Under the pieces are notes generated by a model. It worked only from the letters and a program-made list of their open reading frames with translations, searched no databases and was not told the DNA's origin. Of a stretch of DNA of 64,000 nucleotides, positions 1 to 8,299 are shown in pieces (positions within the stretch are counted from its first letter, which is position 1; every line of letters begins with the position of its first letter). A program made the position numbers and the translations under genes. This stretch comes from Anaerolineae bacterium (GTDB taxonomy: Bacteria > Chloroflexota > Anaerolineae > Aggregatilineales > Phototrophicaceae): positions 1,298,687 to 1,362,686 of the forward strand of contig JAJEBY010000016.1 in the NCBI GenBank assembly GCA_022822305.1, given 5' to 3'.

Positions 1-200
1 TCGGCGTCGATATCCCCATGTTCATGCGCGAACGCTGGCCTCTGGGTTACTGGGACAGTAGCAAACCGGCAGTCGAAGCCTCGGAAGCCGTTGGGGAAGA
101 GATACTTGAGGTCGTCACCGACTATCTCGGGCGCTTTGCCGATGCCTTTCGCGAACTGCCGGCCGCCAGCCAAACGCGCGAAATCCCGGGGCAAACGTGA
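1..200 (+). CDS. C-terminal fragment of a gene cut by the window edge, possibly creatininase family
   Basis: The reading frame is open from base 3 to a TGA at 198-200, so only about 65 C-terminal residues are visible. They include a GVDIP start, a GYWDSSKPA stretch and a helical EEILEVVTDYLGRF tail. The pattern of a small-residue loop followed by a charged closing helix is reminiscent of creatininase-family amidohydrolases, but no metal ligands are in view and the assignment is weak. The stop overlaps the ATG of the next gene (TGATG), so it belongs to the same operon as the DegT-like aminotransferase. Confidence 0.45.
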   Translation, partial: GVDIPMFMRERWPLGYWDSSKPAVEASEAVGEEILEVVTDYLGRFADAFRELPAASQTREIPGQT

Positions 201-1333
201 TGCTGACCATCGGCAAGGGCCACCAATATGTTGACGAGGCGATGCGCGAGGCCTGCCTGGCGACGCTGGACAGTCACCAATATTACCTCGGTCCGCAGAA
301 TGACAATTTTGAACGTGGCGTTGCCGAGTACCTTGGCGCGCGGCATGCGGTCGCCGTCAATTCCGGAAGTTCCGCCATGTTCCTGATTCTCAAGGCTCTC
401 GGGATTGGGCCGGGCGATGAGGTCATCGTACAGTCATCCGGCTTCGTGACTTTGGCCGAGGCCGTCGCGAGCGTCGGCGCGCGTCCACGCTTTATCGATG
501 TCGAGTTGGATACCTACAATATCGATACAGACCTGCTCGATGCGGCGCTGACCCCGCAGACAAAAGCCATAGTGCCCGCGCACACCTACGGTCATCCTGC
601 CGCTATGGACGACATCCTTGACTTCGCTCAGCGGCATTCCTTGGCCGTTATTGAAGATTGCTGTCACGCCTTTGGCGCTCAATATCGTCAGCAGTACGTC
701 GGCGCAATAGGTACGGCCGGTTTTCTGAGTTTCGCCGGTAAAGGCATCTCAGTCTGTGGATTAGGGGGCATGGTCGTCACGAATGATGATCAGCTGGCGC
801 TGGAGACGCGCTTGCTCCGCGATCACGGACGGCTCCGCAGCGCGGATGGTCAGCGCTTTTATGAGATCACCCGGGTCGGTTACAACCTTCGGCTCAGCGA
901 ACTTCATGCCGCCATCGGGCGCGTTCAGCTGGGTTACTTGGATGATTGGAATGCCCGGCGACGGCGCAATGCGGACGCCTACGACAAGATCTTCGCCGAG
1001 CAAGAGCTGCCCATTGTCCGCCCGCGCAGATTGCCGGATGTAGTCCACGCCTTCCTGCATTACACAATTCGCGTACCCGCGGAACATCGAGACGCGCTGA
1101 AAGCCTATCTTGCCGAGCGCGGCATTCAAACATCGATACTCTATCCCCTGGCGCAGCATCTGCTGCCGCCTTATCAACAAATGCTCAATCATAAAGCCGG
1201 CGATTTTCCGCGTTCCGAGGCCATGATCAAAAGCATCCTCAGCTTGCCCAATCATCCGTCGTTGACTGAAGATGAATTGAATACCGTGGCCCAAGCCATC
1301 ATCGATTATTTCCAGAGCTCGGTGGCGCCCTGA
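200..1333 (+). CDS. DegT/DnrJ/EryC1/StrS-family PLP aminotransferase
   Basis: This 377-residue protein is a fold-type I PLP enzyme of the sugar aminotransferase family, which usually transaminates keto-sugars or related carbonyl compounds. Visible family landmarks are NSGSSAMFLILKALGIGPGDEV near residues 52-75, the PAHTYGHPAAMD segment, VIEDCCHAFGA (the cofactor-binding Asp region) and the lysine in SFAGKGISVCGLGG, which sits where the Schiff-base lysine belongs. The ATG at 200 overlaps the upstream stop, and a GTG at 197 is less likely. It overlaps the next gene by one base. No sugar-nucleotide biosynthesis genes are nearby, so its substrate is unknown; a catabolic role in this operon is an inference. 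Confidence 0.88.
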   Translation: MLTIGKGHQYVDEAMREACLATLDSHQYYLGPQNDNFERGVAEYLGARHAVAVNSGSSAMFLILKALGIGPGDEVIVQSSGFVTLAEAVASVGARPRFIDVELDTYNIDTDLLDAALTPQTKAIVPAHTYGHPAAMDDILDFAQRHSLAVIEDCCHAFGAQYRQQYVGAIGTAGFLSFAGKGISVCGLGGMVVTNDDQLALETRLLRDHGRLRSADGQRFYEITRVGYNLRLSELHAAIGRVQLGYLDDWNARRRRNADAYDKIFAEQELPIVRPRRLPDVVHAFLHYTIRVPAEHRDALKAYLAERGIQTSILYPLAQHLLPPYQQMLNHKAGDFPRSEAMIKSILSLPNHPSLTEDELNTVAQAIIDYFQSSVAP

Positions 1334-2409
1334 TGCGAATGGCGGTCGTAGGCGCGGGCGGCATTGGCGGACTGATCGGTTCGTGGATGGCGCGCGCGGG
1401 TTGTGACGTGACGCTGATTGAACGCTGGCGGGATCACGCCGAATCCATCAATCAGGAAGGAATGCGCGTCGATGGCGCCCGCGGCGTTCATCAGATCAAG
1501 GTGCGAGCGATCACGCCGGATGAGATCGCAAGTATCGCGACGCTGGAAACGGTTGTCGTCGCGGTAAAGACACAAGACACCAAAGGCGCGTTGGAACAGT
1601 TGCTGCCATACAGCACGGCTCAAACGACCTTTGTTTCCATGCAAGCGGGTTACAACGCCCTGGCATTCGAGCGGCTGGTCGGCGCGGATCGAACGATCGT
1701 CGGCAATCCGCACTTCGGAGGCGCGCTGGTGGGCCCAGGGTATCTGGAGGCTGGATTCCCCAATTACATTTGGATCGGCGAGTGGGACGGCGCCATCACT
1801 TCGCGCCTGCGTCAGCTTCAGATTGCGCTAAACCATTGGACGCCAACCTATATGACGGATGATATCTGGGGTGTTGTCTGGTCGAAATTCTGCTTCGGTT
1901 TCCAGACCATTTGCACCTCCATCACCGATCGACGACCCGGCACAGAATTTGTTGAACCGCAGTACAAAGCGCTGGCCGCCGGGCTTGTCAGTGAAGCGAT
2001 CCGCGTTGCGGACGCATTGGATGTCAACTTGGTCGGCTTCGATTTCTTCGATCCTGATCCCTACCGCATGGCCGAAGCGGGCAATTTCGATGGCTTGGCT
2101 TTATGGATGCGGCAAGCCTGGCCCAGGCATGAGGTATTTCGCGCCCATGGTTTCCACAGCTTTCGCAAGACCGGCAGCGGCATGCGCTTTGATATGCTGC
2201 ATCGCAAGCAGAAAAGCGAGTCTACGGCGCGGATGCCCGCGCTGCGAGAATTATCTCGCCGAACCGGAGTCCGGACGCCCTTGATTGACGCGTTGATGCG
2301 TTTGGTAACCGAAATCGAAGCCGGCCGGCGGAAACCGCAACAGGCGAATCTCGATGCTTTGATTGCCCTGATGTCACGCGAAACGCCGTTATTGGAGCAC
2401 GAACCATGA
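1333..2409 (+). CDS. Ketopantoate reductase (ApbA/PanE)-family NADP-dependent oxidoreductase
   Basis: The 358-residue product begins with a Rossmann fingerprint, VVGAGGIGGLIGSWMARAG, followed by LIERW at the end of the second strand. A later VVAVKTQDTKGALEQL segment and FVSMQAGYNAL match the ApbA N-terminal domain. The C-terminal half is helical and of normal length or slightly long. Family members reduce 2-dehydropantoate or other 2-keto acids. The gene is translationally coupled on both sides (TGATG at 1331-1335, ATGA at 2406-2409), so a catabolic reductase is more likely than a dedicated pantothenate enzyme. Confidence 0.82.
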   Translation: MRMAVVGAGGIGGLIGSWMARAGCDVTLIERWRDHAESINQEGMRVDGARGVHQIKVRAITPDEIASIATLETVVVAVKTQDTKGALEQLLPYSTAQTTFVSMQAGYNALAFERLVGADRTIVGNPHFGGALVGPGYLEAGFPNYIWIGEWDGAITSRLRQLQIALNHWTPTYMTDDIWGVVWSKFCFGFQTICTSITDRRPGTEFVEPQYKALAAGLVSEAIRVADALDVNLVGFDFFDPDPYRMAEAGNFDGLALWMRQAWPRHEVFRAHGFHSFRKTGSGMRFDMLHRKQKSESTARMPALRELSRRTGVRTPLIDALMRLVTEIEAGRRKPQQANLDALIALMSRETPLLEHEP

Positions 2410-3584
2410 TCAGCGAGAAAACTCTGGCTTTTTCCGAGCAGGTGGCTTCAGCGTTTCTGGGCGCTGACGCGCTGTATCGGTCGGATCCAAACGGCGACCC
2501 AATCGGTTTGGTCATCATGAACCTCGCCGGTGATGCTATTGCGCCGGAGCATTTCGAGAATCACGCCGCGGCCATTGATCGCTTCCTGGAGCTTCAGCAA
2601 TTGTCCGTTGAATTGCCGGAAGTTGATCGGCGCCTGTTCTATCAACAGCTGTGTCACACGACGATGCAGATCATGAGGTGGCTGCGCGACGGCCTGTCGT
2701 TTTCGGATCAAATACGCGATTTTCTGCATGTCGCGGGCGCGCCACCATCGGATCAGGATCTGGATAATCAGCGTAGCGAAATCCATCGTCTATTGACGGA
2801 GATGGGATATTCCGGCGATCTGCAAGCGCAATGCCGCGCCTGGCAAGAACGCAACCGCGTCCCTCCGGATGAAGTGCAGGGCGTGATGGAGGAGCTGATG
2901 GATTTCGCCTGGGAGCGAACGGCGGATCTCATCGGCCTGCCCGAATCCAAAGCGGATGGCATGAAAGTGGTCACATTGTCATCCGACTATTTCAATGCCC
3001 GCTGTGACTATCAAAAACGCACGGTCGAAATCAACATCGACCCGGTCCTGACCAAGCCCGGTCTCAAGCATCTCGTCGCTCACGAAACCTATCCGGGGCA
3101 TTATGTGCAGTTCAGGCTGCGGGAGTCGCTCTATCGCGCCGGCAAGGCAACAGCCGAGGGCATGTTCTCCATGCTGAAAAGCCCTAGCTCTTGCCTGTTT
3201 GAAGGCGTCGCCGATCACGGCATCTATACCTTGGATTGGGTAGAAGGAGATGACGATCGCGTTATGGCATTGTTCACCCGCTATCGCGCCAGCATTGGCG
3301 CGGCGGCAGCCTGGCGTCTACATGCCTTGAAATGGGAAAAGGAGCGCGCTTTCGACTGGCTGCGGACGGCAAATCTGCTGGGCGGCGATGCCTGGGCTGT
3401 CCAGCGTATGGGCTATATTTCGCCGCGGCAGCGCGGGATGCACGTTTGGTCCTATTGGCAAGGCGAGCCGAGGCTTCACCGGATTTGGCAGGCGGTGGCC
3501 CCTGATCGACGCGGCGCCTTCTATGACTTCCTCTATAGCCGATTGCATTCGCCGCAATCCGTGGCCCTATTCCTGAAGCACTGA
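2406..3584 (+). CDS. DUF885-like protein with HETYPGH metallopeptidase-type motif
   Basis: This 392-residue protein contains HETYPGH at residues 226-232, an HExxxxH-type motif typical of DUF885 proteins, which are regarded as putative zinc metallopeptidases. A downstream FEGVADHG segment could supply the third ligand. No signal peptide is visible, so it is probably cytoplasmic. It is shorter than typical DUF885 proteins (often 550-600 residues) and may have a reduced N-terminal region. The ATG at 2406 overlaps the preceding TGA. It is the last gene before the importer, from which it is separated by a 124-base gap. Confidence 0.72.
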   Translation: MISEKTLAFSEQVASAFLGADALYRSDPNGDPIGLVIMNLAGDAIAPEHFENHAAAIDRFLELQQLSVELPEVDRRLFYQQLCHTTMQIMRWLRDGLSFSDQIRDFLHVAGAPPSDQDLDNQRSEIHRLLTEMGYSGDLQAQCRAWQERNRVPPDEVQGVMEELMDFAWERTADLIGLPESKADGMKVVTLSSDYFNARCDYQKRTVEINIDPVLTKPGLKHLVAHETYPGHYVQFRLRESLYRAGKATAEGMFSMLKSPSSCLFEGVADHGIYTLDWVEGDDDRVMALFTRYRASIGAAAAWRLHALKWEKERAFDWLRTANLLGGDAWAVQRMGYISPRQRGMHVWSYWQGEPRLHRIWQAVAPDRRGAFYDFLYSRLHSPQSVALFLKH

Positions 3585-3708
3585 TGCATACTTAGAAATT
3601 ACAAGCGAGCCATGCAATCGCCGCCCAATTGGAAAACGTGAATTGAAATCAAGAGTGTGTTATCATGCACCTTGCTTCGTTCACCTATCAATAATCGGAG
3701 ATAAACAC

Positions 3709-4782
3709 ATGAGAAGCAAACCGATTGTTATGCTTACGCTCGCGGTTTTGGCGCTGGGATTGGTTGGGCCGACGGCAATCGCCCAGGATGCCCAAACCCT
3801 GACAGTCTCTATCTGGGGCTTCAATCTGGATGTTCTCGAAGAGAATGTCTTTGCCCCCTTCGAGGAAATGCACAACGTTGAAATCGTGCTGGACACCGGC
3901 AACAACTCGGATCGCCTGGCGCGACTGCAAGCCGAGGGCGAAAACAGCTCAATTGACGTGGTGCATTTCGCCACGCAGTTCACATATATCGCCGATCAAG
4001 CAGGCTTGCTCCAGCCCTACGACGCCGACAGCCTGGAGAATCTGGACGAACTGTATGATTGGGCGCAGGACCCGCTGGGCAATCAAGCCGGCGTCGGTTA
4101 CACAGTCAACAGCCTGAGCCTGATTTACCGCTCGGATCTGATTGAAGCGGAAGTCACATCCTGGGCCGATCTGCTGCGCGACGACGTCGCCGGCTTCGTC
4201 AGCATTCCGGAGATGTCCACCACCTTTGGCCCGGCCGCGCTCATCATGATAGACCGCGCGCTGGCGATGCAGGCGCTGGAAGAGGGCGAGGAGCTGGGAG
4301 ACATCAACTACGATGCGGATTTGGCCTGGGAGGCCTTGCCCCAACTGGCTGACAATCTGGTGACAACCTACATTCGCAGTTCCGAACTGACGACTCTGGT
4401 GCAGGAAGAAGAGGTGCGGGTCGCGCCTTACGCCAGCTTTGCCATTGGCAACCTGATCAATACCGGTCACGACCTGACGACAGTCGTTCCGGCCGAAGGC
4501 GCTGTCGGCCAGACGAATATGATCAGCATCACAGCAGCCACCGACAAGGTGGACCTGGCGCATGCCTATATCGACTGGTTCATTTCGCACGATGTTCAGG
4601 AAGCCGAAGCGCTTGACTTGATTGATTCGCCGGTCAACGCCACGGTCGAGTTGCCGGAAGACATTTGCGCGCTGCTTACCTGCGGCGAGATCCTCGATAC
4701 CATGACGGTGCTGGATCAGGCCGAAGTATCGGACCGCCTGGAAGATTGGCTCGAGCGCTGGAATGAGGTCATGGTGCGCTGA
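3709..4782 (+). CDS. ABC transporter substrate-binding protein, PotD/spermidine-putrescine-like
   Basis: This is the periplasmic-type or lipid-anchored ligand binder of the importer that follows. The start chosen is ATG 3709, preceded by GGAG at 3697-3700 and followed by a Sec signal (positive MRSK, hydrophobic core, cleavage near AIAQD). The frame is open upstream to 3643, but that extension would bury the signal. The mature protein (about 330 residues) begins with TLTVSIWGFNLD, has the bilobed SBP_bac-type organisation, and contains YTVNSLSLIYRSDL, a typical polyamine-binder hinge region. The associated genes (nucleoside phosphorylase, adenine deaminase) suggest a nucleoside, nucleobase or polyamine-like cationic ligand, but the sequence alone does not decide. 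Confidence 0.88.
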   Translation: MRSKPIVMLTLAVLALGLVGPTAIAQDAQTLTVSIWGFNLDVLEENVFAPFEEMHNVEIVLDTGNNSDRLARLQAEGENSSIDVVHFATQFTYIADQAGLLQPYDADSLENLDELYDWAQDPLGNQAGVGYTVNSLSLIYRSDLIEAEVTSWADLLRDDVAGFVSIPEMSTTFGPAALIMIDRALAMQALEEGEELGDINYDADLAWEALPQLADNLVTTYIRSSELTTLVQEEEVRVAPYASFAIGNLINTGHDLTTVVPAEGAVGQTNMISITAATDKVDLAHAYIDWFISHDVQEAEALDLIDSPVNATVELPEDICALLTCGEILDTMTVLDQAEVSDRLEDWLERWNEVMVR

Positions 4783-4814
4783 CGCCAGGCGCTGTAATGT
4801 TCGCAGCTTTGCGG

Positions 4815-4840
4815 CAGGGGGCCTTCGCGCCCCCTGTTTT
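4815..4840 (+). terminator. GC-rich hairpin plus T-run between binding protein and permease
   Basis: CAGGGGGC at 4815-4822 pairs with GCCCCCTG at 4829-4836 across a six-base loop and is followed by TTTT. It is 32 bases past the binding-protein stop and only 6 bases before the permease ATG. It probably acts as a partial terminator or an mRNA 3' end stabiliser that favours binding-protein expression. The permease start at 4846 has no clear Shine-Dalgarno sequence. Confidence 0.7.
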
Positions 4841-4845
4841 GACTT

Positions 4846-5679
4846 ATGATTCGACGACCTAATCAGAGCCGTACACTTATCTTGCTGGTTTCTCCAGCAT
4901 TTATTTTTGTACTGGTATTCTTCGTCTTGCCTTTGATCTTTCTGCTCTCGCAAAGCGTCCTGCCGGAAGACGGCGGCTTCACGCTGAGCGGATATGTCGA
5001 CTTTTTCCAGAGTCGCGTATCGCGGATCGTTTACCTGCGCACGCTCAAGCTCGGTCTCATCGTCACGGGCATCTGCCTGGCGATGGCTTACCCGGCCGCC
5101 TTTGTGCTGGCGCGGATGCCCGCCCGCCGCCGCTCATTCTTGATGTCGTTGGTGATTCTGCCCCTGATGACCAACGCCGTAGCGCGCACCTTCGCCTGGC
5201 TGATTATTCTGGGGCGGCGCGGCATGGTCAACCAGACCCTTTTGTCGTTGGACTTGGTCGAGAATCCGGTGCGCTTCATCTTCACCGAAACCGCCATCGT
5301 GCTGGGGCTGACACAATTGTTTCTGCCGCTGATGGTATTGCCGCTGGTGAGCGCGATGGAGAATATCCCGGACGATGTGCTGGAAGCGGCGCGCAGTCTC
5401 GGCGCCAACCGGCTGACGACATTCTTGCGCATCGTCGTGCCCTTGTCGTCGGATGGCCTGGTGCTGGGCGCGACGCTGGTATTCACCGGTTCGGTCACAG
5501 CTTTTGTGACCCCGGCCATTCTCGGCGGCTCGCGATTATTGTTGATGTCGACGCTGTTGCGGCAGAAGGCGGTGATTCTGTTTGACCAACACGCGGCTGC
5601 CGTGGTCGCGGTGGTGATGATTTTGACGACCCTGGCGGTTAATCTGCTGCTGCGCCTCGGGCGCGTGCGACAGGCCTAG
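4846..5679 (+). CDS. ABC transporter permease, PotB-like
   Basis: A 277-residue integral membrane protein with about six hydrophobic segments, beginning TLILLVSPAFIFVLVFFVLP. The EAA-type coupling loop is visible as EAARSLGANRLTTFLRIVVPLS near residue 185. It is the first permease subunit of the importer. The next permease follows after 11 bases. It should dimerise with the PotC-like subunit and dock on the PotA-like ATPase encoded downstream. Confidence 0.9.
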   Translation: MIRRPNQSRTLILLVSPAFIFVLVFFVLPLIFLLSQSVLPEDGGFTLSGYVDFFQSRVSRIVYLRTLKLGLIVTGICLAMAYPAAFVLARMPARRRSFLMSLVILPLMTNAVARTFAWLIILGRRGMVNQTLLSLDLVENPVRFIFTETAIVLGLTQLFLPLMVLPLVSAMENIPDDVLEAARSLGANRLTTFLRIVVPLSSDGLVLGATLVFTGSVTAFVTPAILGGSRLLLMSTLLRQKAVILFDQHAAAVVAVVMILTTLAVNLLLRLGRVRQA

Positions 5680-5690
5680 GAGCGAGCCGG

Positions 5691-6467
5691 ATGGTTTCAC
5701 GCTGGATGTACATCAGTCTGGTCATTCTCTACTGCTTCTTGCTGGGCCCCTTTATCATCATTTTCATGGCCAGCTTCGGCGCCAATGCGACGATGGCTTT
5801 TCCGCCGCAGGGATTCACGCTGGATTGGTTCGCCAATGTCTTCGAGACTTCCCAGTTTATCGACAGCTTCTGGGTCAGCTTGCAGCTCGCGCTGCAGTCC
5901 ACCATGGTCTCGCTGATCATGGGCATGCCGGTCGCTTATGCGTTGACGCGCTTTCAGTTTGCCGCTTCCGGCCTGGTAGAAACCGTCTTTTCAGCGCCGA
6001 TACTTGTACCGGGACTGGTTATCGGCTTTGCCATGCTGAACTTCTTCGTGCTGCTGGGCGATATGCATGTGATGACGGGTTTGTTCATCGGCCATACCGC
6101 GATACTTTTCCCCTATAGCGTGCGCGTCATTTCCGCCAGCCTGCGCAACCTCGATCCCTATGTGGAAGATGCCGCCGTCAGCCTGGGCGCCAACCGCCTG
6201 CGCGGCTTTCTGCTGGTCGTGCTCCCCAATATGCAGGCCGGCATCGCAGCCGCCTTTGTGCTTGGATTCATCACATCGTTCAACAATGTCCCGGTTTCGC
6301 TTTTCCTGAGCGGGCCCGGCGTGACTACGCTGCCGGTTTCCATGCTCAGTTACCTCGAGTACTACTTTGACCCGACCATCGCCGCCGTCTCGACGCTGCT
6401 CGTCATCTTTACCGTCCTGCTGGTGCAGACGGCGGAACGTTTACTCGGACTATCACAGTTTGTGTAG
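5691..6467 (+). CDS. ABC transporter permease, PotC-like
   Basis: A 258-residue membrane protein with six predicted spans and the coupling-loop sequence EDAAVSLGANRLRGFLLVVLP near residue 160. The order binder, permease, permease, ATPase is that of spermidine/putrescine-type systems. GAGCG at 5681-5685 could serve as its ribosome site. Its stop is three bases before the ATPase gene. Confidence 0.9.
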   Translation: MVSRWMYISLVILYCFLLGPFIIIFMASFGANATMAFPPQGFTLDWFANVFETSQFIDSFWVSLQLALQSTMVSLIMGMPVAYALTRFQFAASGLVETVFSAPILVPGLVIGFAMLNFFVLLGDMHVMTGLFIGHTAILFPYSVRVISASLRNLDPYVEDAAVSLGANRLRGFLLVVLPNMQAGIAAAFVLGFITSFNNVPVSLFLSGPGVTTLPVSMLSYLEYYFDPTIAAVSTLLVIFTVLLVQTAERLLGLSQFV

Positions 6468-6470
6468 CTT

Positions 6471-7556
6471 ATGCCACATCTAGAGATCCATGATCTAACC
6501 GTATCGTACGAAAAGCATCAGCCGACGCTGGAGCGCTTCAACCTGGACGTTGAACAGGGGGAATTGCTGTCGCTGCTGGGGCCGAGCGGCTGCGGCAAGA
6601 CCACGACCCTGCGCAGCGTAGCGGGCTTCATTCAAGCGGACGCCGGCCGCATCAGCATCAATGGCCGAGATTATACAAATCTGCCGCCCAATCAGCGCGA
6701 TATCGGTCTGGTTTTCCAGAGTTACGCGCTGTTTCCGCATCTGACGGTCTTCAACAATGTCGCCTTTGGCTTGCGGATGCGGCGGATTCCCAAGGGCGAA
6801 ATCTATAGCCGCGTCACCAATGCCCTGAAAATGGTGGGCTTGGAAGACTTTGCCGACCGGCGCCCGGCACAGCTTTCGGGCGGCCAACAGCAGCGCGTCG
6901 CTCTCGCCCGCGCCACAGTGATTGAACCGCAAGTGCTGCTGCTGGACGAGCCGCTGAGCAATCTGGATGCCAAGCTGCGCGTGGACATGCGGCAGGAGAT
7001 TCGGCGCCTGCAGCAGCAGCTCGGCATCACCACCCTGTACGTGACCCACGATCAGGTCGAGGCGATGAGCATCTCGGACCGCGTGGTGGTCATGAATCAA
7101 GGCGCAATCGAGCAAATCGGCACGCCGGAGCGCATCTTCGCGGCGCCTGAAACGGTCTTCGTCGCCGATTTCATGGGCTTCGACAATCGCTTCAGCGCGG
7201 CGGTCGAATCGGTGCAGGGCGATAAGTTAAGCGTGAATTGGGGCGGCGCCCCCATCGATGTGCGTTGGCGCGCCAAGGTCGGCTCGCCTCGCCCCGGCGC
7301 CCGGGCGGAGGTCTTCTTTCGCGCTGATAACGCCAACTTGCGCGCGGGAGCGGACGCCAGCGGACTCGCCGGGCTCGTCATCCTGCATACCTTCCATGGC
7401 AATGAGGTGCGCTACCTGGTCGATACTCAAGTCGGCGAAATCAGCATCCTGCAAGACAGCGCCGGCCAACGCTTTGAATCCGGCGCAGCGGTGACTGTAC
7501 AACCGCAGACGCAAAAGTGGATCGCCATCGTCGAAGAAAGGGAGCCATTGGCATGA
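6471..7556 (+). CDS. ABC transporter ATP-binding protein, PotA-like with TOBE domain
   Basis: This 361-residue ATPase energises the importer. Walker A is GPSGCGKT (about residues 38-45), the Q-loop region is VFQSYALFPHLTVFNNV, the signature is LSGGQQQRVALARA, Walker B is LLLDEPLSNLD and the switch His is in YVTHDQVEAM. Residues after about 240 form the C-terminal TOBE-like regulatory domain of the PotA/MalK class. Its stop overlaps the ATG of the nucleoside phosphorylase gene, coupling transport to nucleoside cleavage. Confidence 0.93.
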   Translation: MPHLEIHDLTVSYEKHQPTLERFNLDVEQGELLSLLGPSGCGKTTTLRSVAGFIQADAGRISINGRDYTNLPPNQRDIGLVFQSYALFPHLTVFNNVAFGLRMRRIPKGEIYSRVTNALKMVGLEDFADRRPAQLSGGQQQRVALARATVIEPQVLLLDEPLSNLDAKLRVDMRQEIRRLQQQLGITTLYVTHDQVEAMSISDRVVVMNQGAIEQIGTPERIFAAPETVFVADFMGFDNRFSAAVESVQGDKLSVNWGGAPIDVRWRAKVGSPRPGARAEVFFRADNANLRAGADASGLAGLVILHTFHGNEVRYLVDTQVGEISILQDSAGQRFESGAAVTVQPQTQKWIAIVEEREPLA

Positions 7557-8299
7557 CAGACTCAAAAACCGTCGAAGTCCAAAAGCATATACGCTGTGTG
7601 CCGGGCGATGTCGCCCGCAGCGCCCTGTTACCGGGCGATCCGGCGCGCGCCCGGCGCATCGCTGAACAGCTGGACGACGCCCGCTTGATCGCCGACAACC
7701 GCGAATACCTGGTGTTCACCGGGACTACGAACGGCGTCCCGGTCAGCGTATGTTCGACCGGCATCGGCGGTTCTTCGGCGGCCATCGCCCTGGAAGACTT
7801 GCGCAATGTCGGCGCCGAGGTGTTCATTCGCGTCGGTTCAGCTGGCGGCCGTCGCCAAGACATACCGATCGGTTCGCTGGTGGTGGTGACGGCTGCCTAT
7901 CGCGGCGACGGCGTATCGGACGAGTACTTGCCGCTGGGCTTCCCAGCGGTGGCTGACCTCGAGGTGAACAATGCCTTGATCCAGGCGGCCGGCGATTTGG
8001 GCTACAGCGCCTACACGGGTATCGGAACGACGCGCAGCGCCTTCTACGTTCGCAACGCGGACCTCAACGAACAGTTGCAGCGGGCCGGCGTGGTCGCGGC
8101 GGAAATGGAAGCCTCAACGCTGTTCATTGTCGGGACGCTGCGGGCGGCGAAAGTCGGCTGCGTGGTCGCCACCGATTCCAACATTTATCTGGAGAAGCAA
8201 CCGACACTGGCGGAAAAAGAGGCGCTCTACATGCAGGGCGAAGTAATGACCATCCGTACCGCGCTGCGAGCGGTGCAATTGCTGGAAGGAAAATCCTGA
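7553..8299 (+). CDS. Nucleoside phosphorylase, uridine/purine phosphorylase family
   Basis: The product (248 residues from ATG 7553) belongs to the PNP_UDP_1 family, which cleaves nucleosides with phosphate to a base and (deoxy)ribose 1-phosphate. Landmarks are LLPGDPARARRIAEQL, STGIGGSSAAIALEDL, RVGSAGGRR and AAEMEASTLFIVG, the last being the conserved ribose-binding MEAS stretch. GGGAG at 7541-7545 precedes the chosen start, and the 36-base in-frame extension to GTG 7517 lies inside the ATPase gene. It is coupled to the ATPase before it and to adenine deaminase after it. Exact base preference cannot be read; uridine phosphorylase-like is the closest impression. Confidence 0.87.
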   Translation: MTDSKTVEVQKHIRCVPGDVARSALLPGDPARARRIAEQLDDARLIADNREYLVFTGTTNGVPVSVCSTGIGGSSAAIALEDLRNVGAEVFIRVGSAGGRRQDIPIGSLVVVTAAYRGDGVSDEYLPLGFPAVADLEVNNALIQAAGDLGYSAYTGIGTTRSAFYVRNADLNEQLQRAGVVAAEMEASTLFIVGTLRAAKVGCVVATDSNIYLEKQPTLAEKEALYMQGEVMTIRTALRAVQLLEGKS